A stretch of 64,000 bases of DNA from Simmondsia chinensis. Taxonomy: Eukaryota; Streptophyta; Magnoliopsida; Caryophyllales; Simmondsiaceae. Where the stretch lies: assembly GCA_018398585.1 (NCBI GenBank), contig JAGTTD010000001.1, positions 24,249,438 through 24,313,437 of the forward strand, given 5' to 3'. Positions 47,521-57,401 of the stretch are shown in pieces. Below the pieces are notes generated by a model. It was not told where the DNA came from. It worked only from the letters and a program-made list of their open reading frames with translations, and did not search any database. A program made the position numbers and the translations under genes. Within the stretch, counting starts at the first letter, position 1. The number at the start of each line of letters is the position of its first letter.

Positions 47521-48489
47521 ATGGCCATGTTATTGGGCAATGTAACGGGTCTTCTTTATCCCATTACAAAGGATGTTCTCAACCGTGTATTTTATATTTT
47601 TGGAGTCACTGAAGAAATTGTTATCATTTCAACTTGGTCCATTAAAGTGGAAGCACATGTAAAATACACTTCTTGGGAGGACGCTAAAAGGGCACGCCAA
47701 GGGCTACATAGAAGAAATGTCTATGACCATTGTTGTGCACTAGACATTGAATTCTTGACGCCTCTTAAAGAAGGTATTGCTGTGATCCATAAAGAACTCA
47801 TCAACTATAACAATGTGACGAAGGAGGTGACAGCAACCCTCGATTCCTTGAACGGAAAATTGAAGCAATACATGCATAACCAAGGAATGGACCCCGAGAA
47901 AAACGATCTTGACTTGATTCTTTTAGAAGCCATGGCCAAGCAAGAACCGGTTGAGCCAACCGCCCTCGTCAAACCGCAAGATGTGGGGACGGCTGATGTC
48001 CTTCATATGTCGGACAAACCATTCTCCCAAGAATTGCCCGTTCACATCAAAGATGAACCGGAAGAGCCCCCCTTGGTTGAGGAAACGCATGGGTCCTTTG
48101 AAGTTGCCTTGACCCATGAGCCTCCACAACTTAAGGACAAGGAACAAGTTACGAGCACCGAAGCCGCTGTCAAGGATCCCTTCCTTGAGCTTTCCGTGTT
48201 AAATTTAAGGCCACCAAGTGGTGCTGTTGCACAGTCAGTCCAGCAGCAGCAAGAGACGCAGTGGCAACGTGGTGGGTCGCACATAAAGAGGGGAACTGGG
48301 CTGAAAACCAAGAAGAAGAAGGGCCAATCGTGTGAATGCTTTCCAAGAACTGGGATCGGAACTAAAATCTTCAAGGGCCCAAGTCATCCGGCTTGGCTTT
48401 CGATCCTTAAGGACAAGGATCATCCGTTTAAGCCGGGAATAGAGGTGATATGGATAATAATAGGGAGACAAGGGGACAAACCAAGGTAA
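47521..48489 (+). CDS. RRM-domain protein carried by L4 (PTB/hnRNP-L-like)
   Basis: Intact 322-codon ORF, ATG at 47521 to TAA at 48489, 76 bp after the PBS. Residues about 7-82 match the second-type RRM of the PTB/hnRNP-L family: LLYPITKDVLNRVFYIFGVTEEIVI lines up with the family's 'L-Y-P-(V/I)-T-x-D-V-L' start (quoted in two parts here: LLYPITKDVL and NRVFYIFG), followed by a weak RNP1-position strand (VEAHVKYTSWEDAKRA) and NVYDHCCALDIEF, equivalent to 'I-Y-x-x-C-C-x-L-x-I-x-F'. RRM aromatic residues at the RNP1 site are largely lost, as usual in PTB-type RRMs. Then a coiled-coil-like part (85-130), an acidic/proline-rich middle with KDEPEEPPLVEE, a QQQQ patch near 240, and a basic KTKKKKG tail (about 262) that could be a nuclear signal or bind RNA. 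Likely role, inferred: RNA binding or packaging for the element, or a captured host splicing-factor fragment. Confidence 0.75.
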   Translation: MAMLLGNVTGLLYPITKDVLNRVFYIFGVTEEIVIISTWSIKVEAHVKYTSWEDAKRARQGLHRRNVYDHCCALDIEFLTPLKEGIAVIHKELINYNNVTKEVTATLDSLNGKLKQYMHNQGMDPEKNDLDLILLEAMAKQEPVEPTALVKPQDVGTADVLHMSDKPFSQELPVHIKDEPEEPPLVEETHGSFEVALTHEPPQLKDKEQVTSTEAAVKDPFLELSVLNLRPPSGAVAQSVQQQQETQWQRGGSHIKRGTGLKTKKKKGQSCECFPRTGIGTKIFKGPSHPAWLSILKDKDHPFKPGIEVIWIIIGRQGDKPR

Positions 48490-49035
48490 AGGATATGGGC
48501 AATAATAGGGTGACGAAGGGGCAAACAAACGAAAGAGATCCGGGAGCCAAAGGTTGCACCGTCATCGCATCCTTGAGGGTAAGGATGAACTTAAGGGGGC
48601 GGGAATGTCACGGACACGATATTCCCTGGTCCATGACAATGCCAGGACCGTGCCCAGGTCGCTGCCTCAGCCTTGTCAGGGTCGCTGCCAATGCAGTGCC
48701 CCAGCCATGTCAAGACATTATCTCAGTAGCTGCCCAGTCGCGCACCAGCCGTGTCATGATAATGTCCAGCCCGTGTCTTGGTCCGTGCCCAGTCGCGCCC
48801 CAGCCTTGTCATGACAATGTCAAGGCCTTGTCAAGCCCGTGTCCAGGCCGCGTCCCCAGCGCTGCTTCCCAGTGCCGCGCCGCACCTCAGCCCACGCCTT
48901 GGACGCTCCTAACTAGCAGTTGGGATGCCCTTGCCCATGCCTACTAGCCGTTAGGAAGATTCCTTAGGATATTGTTTGATTTTGTTGATGTAGTTAAGTA
49001 ATCTCAAGTATTATTTTGGTATTCTCTTGTATTTC

Positions 49036-49043
49036 TATAAATA
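49036..49043 (+). promoter_or_regulatory. TATA box in the L4 3' LTR (lost in the 5' LTR)
   Basis: TATAAATA upstream of GGCATTTTGTAG. At the equivalent place in the 5' LTR (about 47209-47218) the sequence is TTCTTCAAATAGG, so the box of the copy that would drive the full element is destroyed. Confidence 0.7.
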
Positions 49044-49256
49044 GGCATTTTGTAGTTCATTTGTAATCATCCAATTATCAAATATATGAAATATTATATT
49101 TCTCATCTTTACTCTCTATTCTCTCATCTCATCTCAATTCTATTTCTTTCTCATCCCATACTCTATTGCCCTTTCTTATCTCATCTAACCTCTATTGTCA
49201 CTCAAATGGGCCTAAGTTCCATACATTGGCCCTAACGAACATCAAGGTTCGTTACA

Positions 49257-49522
49257 CCTTGATTACGACATCAAATATAGAAGTGGCAAGGAGAACACTG
49301 CTGCGGATGCTCTGTCAAGGCAATTTGAAGACGATAATTAGGCCCCTGTGTTGCTGTTACCATGGTAATTCCTTCTTGGGTGGAAGAGTTACATAAGTCC
49401 TATGAGAGAGACCCTTTTGCCCAGGAAAAATTGGTCGTTGCTGTGCTTACACGCGAGGCAAAGATCGTTGCTGCTGACACTGACATCACTGTGCAGCAGG
49501 GGCTGATCCGTATTAGAGGCTG
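49257..49522 (+). pseudogene. L3b RNase H end and tether to integrase
   Basis: Resumes L3b after L4 with DYDIKYRSGKENTAADALSRQ, the conserved RNase H terminus, then stop codons near 49339. From 49362, VIPSWVEELHKSYERDPFAQEKL is the tether to integrase. A frameshift near 49518 moves to the integrase frame. Confidence 0.88.
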
Positions 49523-50815
49523 TTGTATGTTGGTTCTGCCACTAATCTGAGAGAACTGGTCATCCAAGCTTCACATGATGCTGCTTGGGGTGGTCACGAG
49601 GGTGTAGAAGGCACCTATCAACGAATCAAAGCATATATTACATGCCCAAGTATGAAAAAAGATGTAAGTGATAACGTGAAGTCTTGTGAAGTATGTCAAC
49701 AAACGAAGTTGGGAGATCCTCATTACAAGGGACTTATTCAACCTCTTCCCATTCCGAAGGGAGCTTGGGTTCACATTAGCATGGATTTCATTGAGGGACT
49801 ACCGAAGTCCGAAGGGAAGGAGGTCATATGGGTAGTGGTGGATCGTTTCACCAAGTATAGTCATTTCATTGCTCTTGCTCAACCCATCACTGCTGAAAAA
49901 TTGGCAACGATCTTCCTTGACAACATTTACAAATTACATGGATTGCCTCAATCCATTGTGTCCGATCGAGGTAAGATTTTCACAAGCACGTTTTGGAGGG
50001 AGTTGTTCAAGTTGATGGGTACTACATGGGCACCCAGTTCCTCTTATCATCCTCAAACAGATGGCCAAACCGAACGAGTCAACCAATGTGTAGTGCAGTA
50101 CCTTCGGAGTATGGTCTTCTTGAGGCCCAAGGAGTGGAACCGTTGGCTTTCCTTAGCCGAATTTTGGTTCAATACCCACCTCCACACATCCATTGGCACT
50201 TCACAGTTCCAAGCATTGTATGGATATCCTCCACCCTCTCCTATGATGTTACAACAACCAAAAGCCACCGATTCTGCAGCAACTAATTTAGTTCAGCAGA
50301 GGAAGCAATTTATGCAAATGCTTAAGGACAATCTTCAGCAAGCTCGAGCTCGGATGAAGTACTACTCTGACAAGAAAAAGGTAGACAAAAGCTATGATGT
50401 TGGTGACATGGTCTACCTTAAATTACAACCGTATAGACAGTCCTCCTTGGCTATCAGGCGTAATGTCAAGCTAAGTGCTCGATACTTTAGCCCGTACAAA
50501 ATTCTGGAGAAAATTGGCAATGTTGCTTATAAGCTTGACTTACCTACCCATTCATACATTAACCCCGTGTTTCACGTGTCCTTACTTAAAAAGCAGGTTA
50601 AAAAGGGAGCTGCAGCTGCTCGGGATCCTCCTGCTGCAGAAGCAAACGGTGTGCTGGTGCTGCAGCCTATTGCTATAAAGGCTTGGAGGTCTCTCCAGCA
50701 TGATCATGGTGCTGTGCAAGAAGTTTTGGTGAATTGGAGCAACTTGGACAAGGGTTTGATGACTTGGGAAGATTGCAATTTCTTGAAGAGCACATTCCCG
50801 AGCTTCACTTCTTGA
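49523..50815 (+). CDS. L3b integrase with chromodomain-like C-terminus (intact part of pol)
   Basis: 430 codons open, the longest uninterrupted retrotransposon ORF here. It is part of a polyprotein, so there is no real start codon; the frame begins at YVGSATNLREL. HHCC zinc finger: H in ASHDAAWGGH and C-E-V-C. Catalytic core D-D-E: SMDFIEGLP, SDRGKIFTS, QTDGQTERVNQ. GPY/F-like module KLSARYFSPYKILEKIG, PVFHVSLLKKQV, then a chromodomain-like VLVNWSNLDKGLMTWEDC near residue 400. The catalytic triad is complete. TAA/TGA follows, then the PPT and 3' LTR. Upstream lesions mean it would not be made as part of a full polyprotein. Confidence 0.92.
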   Translation: MYVGSATNLRELVIQASHDAAWGGHEGVEGTYQRIKAYITCPSMKKDVSDNVKSCEVCQQTKLGDPHYKGLIQPLPIPKGAWVHISMDFIEGLPKSEGKEVIWVVVDRFTKYSHFIALAQPITAEKLATIFLDNIYKLHGLPQSIVSDRGKIFTSTFWRELFKLMGTTWAPSSSYHPQTDGQTERVNQCVVQYLRSMVFLRPKEWNRWLSLAEFWFNTHLHTSIGTSQFQALYGYPPPSPMMLQQPKATDSAATNLVQQRKQFMQMLKDNLQQARARMKYYSDKKKVDKSYDVGDMVYLKLQPYRQSSLAIRRNVKLSARYFSPYKILEKIGNVAYKLDLPTHSYINPVFHVSLLKKQVKKGAAAARDPPAAEANGVLVLQPIAIKAWRSLQHDHGAVQEVLVNWSNLDKGLMTWEDCNFLKSTFPSFTS

Positions 50816-51229
50816 GGACAAGAAGCTTCTCAAGAGGGAGGGAATGTTATGAATCGTTAGAATTTAATTGTAATTTTTGTATTAGTGGTTGAGTATTATT
50901 TCAAGAGTTGAGTTGTATGTTTTAAAAATTAGTTGAGTCGTTTTAGGCGCCAAAATAGCAAGTTCGGGGCTGCTGCAAAATTGGGAGGGAAAATCTAATT
51001 TTTGGAGGTTATGTCGGTTAGTCTTGATGCTTTGTATCCAAAGGTCTATAAATAGGATCTTAAGCTTGTAATCTCATCATTCAATGAAATATAAATTGAT
51101 TTCCTTCTGGAATTAACTCTCTTTTCTCAACTCTTTCTCTATTTCTCATCCCCTTTCACTTCTCTTCTCACCTGACTCTTTCTTCTACTAGGTTAGACTT
51201 TCAATTCTTAATTGGAAGCTAACACCTCC

Positions 51230-52722
51230 CAGCCTCAAGAGTGGAAAATCATCGACAAATTGATGTCCTTGCATCTTCTAATTGAAATTCTTACATTTAG
51301 TGCGTGTTTGGAGTGAATTTCCATCAGCAACCGTAACAGCCAGAGGGCTGGTTTTGATGATCTCTTGTCTCACAGCTCGCATAACCTTTGGATCAATAAA
51401 ACTGTGTGTACTCCCGCTGTCAATGAGTATCAACAATGACTGCTGTCCTGCAACTCCCCTGATTCGAATGGTGCGGTTAGAACTAGTGCCAGTTAGAGCC
51501 TTCATGGAGATTTCAACAGAATTGTCATCATCAGCGTCTATACCTTCTTCCTCTAAGTGTGGTTCCTGAAGAACCTCAACATCTGGCTCATCATCCTCAT
51601 TCTCTTCTCTAGTGACTGCCCTCAAGTACTTTGGATCATACTTGTGACCAAAGAAGTACTTTTGATTGCATTTGTAGCATAACCTTTGAGGCTTCTTATC
51701 ATCAAATCTATCATTCTTACTGCTAGGCTGTGTAGCTCGCGTGGATGAAGAACCAGGAAAGTTCCCCTTCACCTTAAGAGTATCCGCATTCAACGACAGA
51801 GAGCTCTCCACCTTCCTAGCTTTGGGGTATGCTTGAGTTAAGTTTTCAGATTCAAAAGCTTTCACCAAGCTCTTGATGCATGGTTTGAGTCCACTCACAA
51901 AACTGGACACATAAAATGTTTCGGGAGCATCTGGATAAACGGAGAGCATTCTAGCTCTCAATCCTTCAAAACGCGCCATATAGTCCTTAACAGAAGCAGA
52001 TTGGACCAGCTTGTTAAAGTTATCAACGACCTCACTCACATATTCATCACCATATCTGGAGCATAATTCATTTGAGAATGTAGTCCAAGTGAGTTTAGGC
52101 TTAGTGCGTAACAATCCATAGTACCATGTCTCCATCTCACCACACAAGTAAACTACTGCAAGTTCTACCTTCTTGTGCTCATCAATGCTATAGAACTTGA
52201 AGTATCTTTCACATTTTCTCAACCATGATTGAGGCAAAGTACCATCAAATGGTTCCAAATCAACCCGAGGCTGTCTATAAGCATAATTTCTTGCATTAGA
52301 GGCACTGTCACTCGAATCAGTAGCTGGAGGTTGGGATCTGGTGGTCTAATTAGCTGTCGAAATGGTTGCTGGCTAGTGGGAAAGAGAATTCCACCTCCAG
52401 GCTACTGAGATTCACTTCTCCTTTGCCAATCGGAGAGATGTTGAGAGAATTGTGGCGATTGATTCTCAATTTTCTGATCCAACTTCTGAGCTTCATTGTC
52501 TAGCTTTTGATCCAGCTTGTGCTCCATATCCTGCTGGGAATTCCGTAGCATATTCTACATCATCTGCAGCACTTTATCCATCTGCATTCCTTGGACATGG
52601 CCTCCATCAGCTCTAGCAACGGCAGTATAAGTAGGGGCTCCACCAGCTGTACTACTAGCTGCAACATTAGGAACGGTATTAGTTGCCTTGTTAGCTGCAT
52701 TGGAACGAGTAGTAGGAGCCAT
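51230..52722 (-). pseudogene. L2b gag and protease start
   Basis: Minus strand from the ATG at 52722 (MAPTTRSNAANKA). Q-rich N-terminus with stops (52722-52260), capsid region (FDGTLPQSWLRKCERYFKFY, VEVVDNFNKL-like, DYMARFEGLRARML), zinc knuckle with last Cys changed to Tyr (C-Y-K-C-N-Q-K-Y-F-F-G-H-K-Y), acidic linker, then protease IDSGSTHSFID. The frame is open from 52258 to 51278 (326 codons). It stops at TGA/TAG near 51278 and is cut by L3b at RLGG (51230). Confidence 0.92.
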
Positions 52723-52856
52723 ATCCAATCTTCTTTTTCGAGCTAGACTTGAATCAAACTCAATTCAGCTTGAAGGAGAATCCAACATGCTCAATCAATC
52801 GAATTGGAGTGAAAAACAATCCGATTAAATGCCTAACTCGAGGCTCTGATACCAAT

Positions 52857-53144
52857 TGTTAAGTATCAAGAGGGATCTTGATCTTAACCTAGGAGAGAGA
52901 GTTGAGATGAGAGAAAGAAGGGAAGGAGATGAGAGAATAGAGAGAAAATATCTAAGATATTTTTAGTTTATTATTGAATGAATGATTCTTACAACTCAAC
53001 TAACCTCTTACAGCCAATACAAGATCAAATATCAACCGGTCAAGCGCCTACAACTTCAACTAACTTTCCTGCCACAATACAATTTCAAAACTACCTTTCC
53101 CGCCACATTACAATTTCAATTATTACATATTCTGGGACATGACA
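52857..53144 (-). mobile_element. 5' LTR of L2b
   Basis: Plus-strand TGTTAAGTATCAAG...ACATGACA, 288 bp, complete. The left copy (37754-about 38023) lacks the part matching 53125-53144. Confidence 0.9.
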
Positions 53145-53149
53145 GTTTA

Positions 53150-55068
53150 GAATCCATAACTCTAAACCTAGGGTCCATTTAAAATTTCTAATTTTAAATC
53201 TACTGACTTAAATTCATAATTTAAATCAAGAAAACTAAATTCTTAATTTAGATCTACAGGGCCTTCACTCCAGTACATTCATAACAATACATAGGCTTAA
53301 ACAGCCATAATAACGAATACTATAAATAAATAGAAAAGCGAAACTAAACGTAAAAGGAAAGAAGAGCATACCGGGAATTGCTCCAATAATAAAGAACACC
53401 AAGAAAATCAAGACCCCGGGATCTTCTACGCAATGACTTCAAACTGCCCGGAGGGTGGGCTCCGAAAAATATTAAACTGAGGAAAGAAAATTTTCAACAG
53501 AAATTTTTCTCTCCAATTAGGTCTCCGAAACAATATTTAGAAACCCAAAATAATTTGTTTTTGATTGAATGCCAAAGCTCTGGAATAGGTACCTCTATTT
53601 ATAGGAGTATATCGGAGCAAAAAATTCCAATTAATTCGATGTGGGATTCGCAGTTAGCAAGAAAAATGCAGCGTTTCATTCAAAAAGCAATTCAAAACGA
53701 CGCGTTCCATGCACATTGCATGCGACATGGGCCCCTGTCACAGCATGCCACATGTCACGACCTAATTGGCCAAGGCGCGTGCTTGCGGATCCTCCCTAGA
53801 GCCGCCCAGTGGATACGCGGATCGTAACCTATGAGCGATAATTTTTTTTTTTTTTTTTTTGTTGCTTTGTTTCCCACATGTAAAAATTCCATTGATGAAA
53901 TTTAATTTTCAAAATTATTTTATTTTATAATTTTTAATTTTATTCATCTCATGAATAATGTTTGGCACAATTAATTTACCCATCTTATGGATATATAATT
54001 CATCTCATGAATTCTTTAATATTTTTTAGATGGTAATAAATACAGAGGCTTATGCAGGGACCTCAGGGACAATTTAAATCTGGCTCCAAATGGGTTAAAT
54101 TAATCATCTTATAAAATAATTTAATTACCATTTAGTGAGAATTAATTCCACTAAATATATCTCATTGCACTCCAGACTTAAATTACTTATTCGATATCTC
54201 CCTAATAGACTATATTGATGACAAAACCCCTCCACTAGATAACCATGACAAAGGATAAATATAACCACTACCATTATCCTTCTCACAGCTTCTCCATTAG
54301 TTACTGACTCGCCCTTCACTGAATAATTCAGTTATACTTGAACATATTCACCATATAAATTCCAAATGTCAAACACATAGAATACTTTGGCCAAAGTTTT
54401 CGAACTATTCAAATATTTGTGAATCAACTGAGGGGACATCTGTATCTCATAAGAGACTGTAGATTCCCTATTGAATACCTGATCCTTGTCACACTTCACG
54501 TCGCTATCCAGTATACGTGGGATTTCAGTCATTCGTTTAGACCTTACTTATAGTACACCAAAGTAACTAACGCTCCATGCATAAGTCCATAATACCCTCA
54601 GGATTTAGAGTTGTCATTCAAACAGTACAATGTGAATCACTCATCTTCGATAGTAGTAGTAAACCACATGGTCCAACTCAGTGTGTCAATCTTATTAAAC
54701 AGACTAACCAAACACTTTTGGATCTCCATCCACATGACCAACACAAGTCGTCTAAAGTGTCACGTTATAGTCTTAACATACAAGTGGTCCAAACTTGTCT
54801 TCGACTACGAGTCTTTCAAACAATAATCCATACCATTTGTTCCAAGTTTATCTATGGCTTTGTTTCATAAACCACTTTGAACAAACATGTAAGTTGTAAT
54901 CTGAGGACTACACCCATCTCATGGATGTCTCCCAAAAGAAAATCACATGCAGTATAAATGCTCGCATACACAAATTTAACGAGGAAAACGGTTGGAACTT
55001 CAATTTTATTTATTAATTAAAGCAATATATCCAGAATAAATCTGGATTTCAGGGCACTGTTCGTAACA
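53150..55068 (-). mobile_element. 5' LTR of L1b, 5' portion (right of L2b)
   Basis: Continues the L1b 5' LTR from its split at GTTTA. Matches 26380-28246 throughout and ends CGTAACA at 55068 (minus-strand start TGTTACG). It includes a minus-strand TATAAATA box near 53599. Followed by target duplication GGTAC. Confidence 0.92.
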
Positions 55069-55403
55069 GGTACGAGAGTAGTGGTCTTAGAAGTAGGAGA
55101 TGTTAGCTTAGTATTTCGTGGTAGAGTTTTGATTTTAAAGGATTATTTATTTGTACCTACATTGTAAAGGAATTTGATTTCTATATCTCATTTAATGGAT
55201 AATGGTTATTCAGTTAGTTGTGTTTGAGAACGTGTTATTATGTGAAATAAATTGTTTATTTGCAAAGGCACATGTGTCGATGATTTATTCATTTTATTTT
55301 CTAATATAAACTATGATGTTTGTTTAAATGAATCCAACACAAGCTCACGGATAAGTCTAATTTAGTATATAATTATTCATATCAATTAGGTTCATTTTCT
55401 AAC
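55069..55403 (+). pseudogene. Copia L0 protease end
   Basis: Resumes the L0 frame interrupted at 26087: GTRVVVLEVGDVSLVF, LKDYLFVPTL, stop, RNLISISHLMDNGYSV, followed by decayed sequence up to the GAG-pre-integrase region. Similarity to the same region of L1b (30180-29930, minus strand) continues to about 55370-55403, where Athila-like sequence begins. The rest of L0 pol is absent from the window. Confidence 0.85.
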
Positions 55404-56434
55404 AATTTTACATCAAATTTTTATCGCTTTGCCCCTTTTCGCTCCTATTGCTATTTCCCTGAAAAAACGCTCTTTTTTGCCAAATCTTGCTAGGTTTTAT
55501 TGTCAACACCAACAAGTGAATCCAAGATACGTCAAACAAAAGCAAGAAATGGGATAAATACATCAATTCTACACAGCTAAAGCAAGGATGAATACAAAGA
55601 AGTACAATTTGTTATAAATTGTAAATTTGGGCAGCAAATGAACAAATCAGAGCAAGGATGCATTGTACACTTCAAATATGTTTTCAAGCAGATGTAAAGA
55701 CTGAATTTGGGTGACAAAATCTGAAGCAAAATGAGAAAAATACGAAAACAAATTCAACTTGCAAAGGTAGACAGCAAAGTCAACAAATGAGAGCAAAGCT
55801 TATGCAATTTTCTATACTTTTGAGTTTGCAACCTTAAAAATTATAAATAGGAGTGTTTGGGAGGTCTTGGATCATCAATTCATTCCGAAAAAAATCAATC
55901 CAAACTAGAAACAATAGAGAAAATTTGGATAGAAGAGGAAGGGAGAGAAAACAAAGAGTTTGGGGTGTAATTTTTCAATTTGAAGTTCTTTTCTATCCTT
56001 TTCTTCTTTAAGTTCATATATTTTATGTTAGTTTTGCTTTATATTATGTATACCATGAACTAATATTTTCTTTCTAGGGCTATGATGTAGCCTAAGTTGT
56101 AATATACACTATTTTCTAATTCAAGATACTCAAACTTTGTTTATTACTGTGTTTAAGTGTTTATCATTGTTCTTCATGAGTTATGAATGCTTGATCACCA
56201 TTCCAAGCCTATAATGATTCATAATAAGTCCGAGAGGAGATTTATGATGAATGCTAAAGTGATAAACATCACAAATTAAGCGAATGCTAGAGATAGATTA
56301 ATGCGATTTGTGTGGTCTTAAGTGAAAATCATGCATCTTCAAAACTCTTTTCTTATTTAAATTCATGAAAGAGATTGATGATTTATATATAAAATAGCAT
56401 GCTAAATTTTGGTCGAGAGAGAATATTTAGTAAA

Positions 56435-56663
56435 AGGAACATACCCAGTGCCTCAAGGGCTCCCGCCTACGTAGGGTCTGGGGGGCCGAATGTACGCAGC
56501 CTTCCCCCTTCAGGGTGTTAACCTGAAGAGAGGCTGTTTCCCAGTGCCCCCGACCTGAGGGTGAGGACTTCCCAGGAGGTCACCCATCCTGGTACTACTC
56601 TCGCCCAAGCACGCTTAACTTCGGAGTTCTAAAGGGATCCGGTGACGGAGTGTTGGTGCCCTT
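56435..56663 (-). mobile_element. 5S rRNA-headed SINE with Au-type body
   Basis: A 229-bp minus-strand unit with a 9-bp target duplication TTTAGTAAA (56426-56434 and 56664-56672). Its first about 115 bases (56663 to about 56548) match plant 5S rRNA: CACCGGATCCC, AACTCCGAAGTTAAGCGTGC, TTGGGCGAGAGTAGTACCAG, ATGGGTGACCTCCTGGGAAG. The rest matches the Au SINE body and 3' end: AACAGCCTCTC, AAGGCTGCGTACATTC, CCAGACCC, GGGAGCC, CACTGGGTA. The 5S internal pol III promoter segments are still present. It inserted into the Athila-like LTR. It could have been mistaken for a 5S gene fragment, but the TSD and the Au tail argue for a mobile SINE. Confidence 0.88.
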
Positions 56664-57375
56664 TTTAGTAAATTAGGATTTTCAATTATCAACATGCGAT
56701 AACAACTTTAATATCGAGAATACAAAGGCACATTGAAGCAACTAGGTGAAAACAGATGCCTTGGATCTTACTAAATCATAAAAACCATCTAAAATTGGAA
56801 CAATTTCTTAAAATCCGTAACCTTTTTTTTTCATTTTCGTTTTGCTTTTTTTCATATCAAAAACTTCAAATTTCAGTCCTTCAAATAGTGCTGAAACTAC
56901 TATTTTTGGTACTCATTCTTTAATAATCCTCGTGGGATGATACTCTACTCATTTCTATATTACTTCGTATGAATTAGTGGACTTGCTAAGCAAACACACC
57001 ATAAGCATCACGCTTTTGGCACTGTTACTGAGGATTGTTCTTATTTGAGTGATATTGATACCAACTAGTTTTAGCACTAATTTGAAGTTGTTTTGTTAAA
57101 ATTTGTAAATTTTGTTTAAGTTTGAAGAAGAGGTTTCTTTTCCTTCATTTGTTTAATTCACTTGATTTTATTTGTAAAGCTATTTTTACTTGAAAAATTC
57201 GCACAGCACCCCCTCAAAAAATTGTGTTTTTGTTAAGTTTTGCTATTTTGTCATTTTTCTTGTGTTTTCTCTTTATTTTCATCTTTATTTTATTTATAAG
57301 CTCATTTTGATAAAATTTTAAAAAGTTTAAATTATTATTTGTAAGATTTTCAAGACATTAGTATTACTACCGCAT

Positions 57376-57401
57376 CCCCCCCCCCCCCCCCCCCCCCCCC
57401 C
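57376..57401. repeat. Homopolymer run, 26 C
   Basis: Run of about 26 C, then TCCCCCCTCC, in the leader of the Athila-like element. The flanking phrase CATTAGTATTACTA recurs about 185 bp downstream near 57546 before a shorter CCCCCCTCCG run, suggesting a local duplication with length change. Exact length is unreliable. Confidence 0.85.

Larger units (their letters stand above)
46771..49256 (+). mobile_element. Non-autonomous LTR retrotransposon L4 encoding an RRM protein
   Basis: A 2486-bp element. LTRs 46771-47431 and 48606-49256, TG...CA ends (TGTCACGG...GTTACA); target duplication CCTTA/CCTTG (46766-46770 and 49257-49261, one change); PBS TGGTATCAGAGC at 47434-47445; PPT TTAAGGGGGCGGGAA ending 48605. 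The host reading frame closes exactly over it (KMLGL then DYDIKY in L3b RNase H). The 1.17-kb interior holds one ORF with an RNA recognition motif and nothing of gag-pol. The LTR first halves are GC-rich with many CG sites, unlike every neighbour, which fits a young insertion or a different origin. Confidence 0.92.
42981..51224 (+). mobile_element. Ty3/gypsy L3b (chromovirus type), host of L4
   Basis: LTRs 42981-43360 and 50845-51224 (380 bp each, near identical). Perfect target duplication CCTCC (42976-42980 and 51225-51229), PBS TGGTATCAGAGCC at 43363-43375, PPT CAAGAGGGAGGGAA ending 50844, TATA box 43183-43190. Without L4 it is about 5.75 kb. It split L2b at RLGG/CDRVLGVDWM in the protease-RT region, and the two L2b halves rejoin exactly through one TSD copy. 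It is closely related to L2b in every domain. Confidence 0.95.
37754..53144 (-). mobile_element. Ty3/gypsy L2b (chromovirus type), split by L3a and L3b
   Basis: Minus-strand element with LTRs 52857-53144 (5') and 37754-about 38023 (3'). Target duplication GTTTA (37749-37753 and 53145-53149); PBS complementary to TGGTATCAGAGC immediately left of 52857. Without its inserts it is about 5.3 kb. Order gag-PR-RT-RH-IN with a C-terminal chromodomain-like segment. Short LTRs plus that order suggest the Reina-like chromovirus group (inference). The 3' LTR lacks its first approximately 20 bp and the PPT, which have been deleted. Confidence 0.9.
26088..55068 (-). mobile_element. Copia L1b, full-length minus-strand element split by nested insertions
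   Basis: Whole element bounded by target duplication GGTAC (26083-26087 and 55069-55073). 5' LTR = 55068-53150 plus 37753-37464; leader, gag and PR = 37463-35134; PR to RNase H = 30313-28247; 3' LTR = 28246-26088. Subtracting L2a and L2b leaves about 8.8 kb. It belongs to the same family as its host L0 and inserted into L0's protease region in inverse orientation. Confidence 0.9.

Noticed and set aside
56548..56663. A 5S rRNA gene
   Set aside because: It is joined to an Au SINE body within one target duplication and lacks a pol III T-run directly after the 5S part, so it is a SINE head, not a 5S gene.
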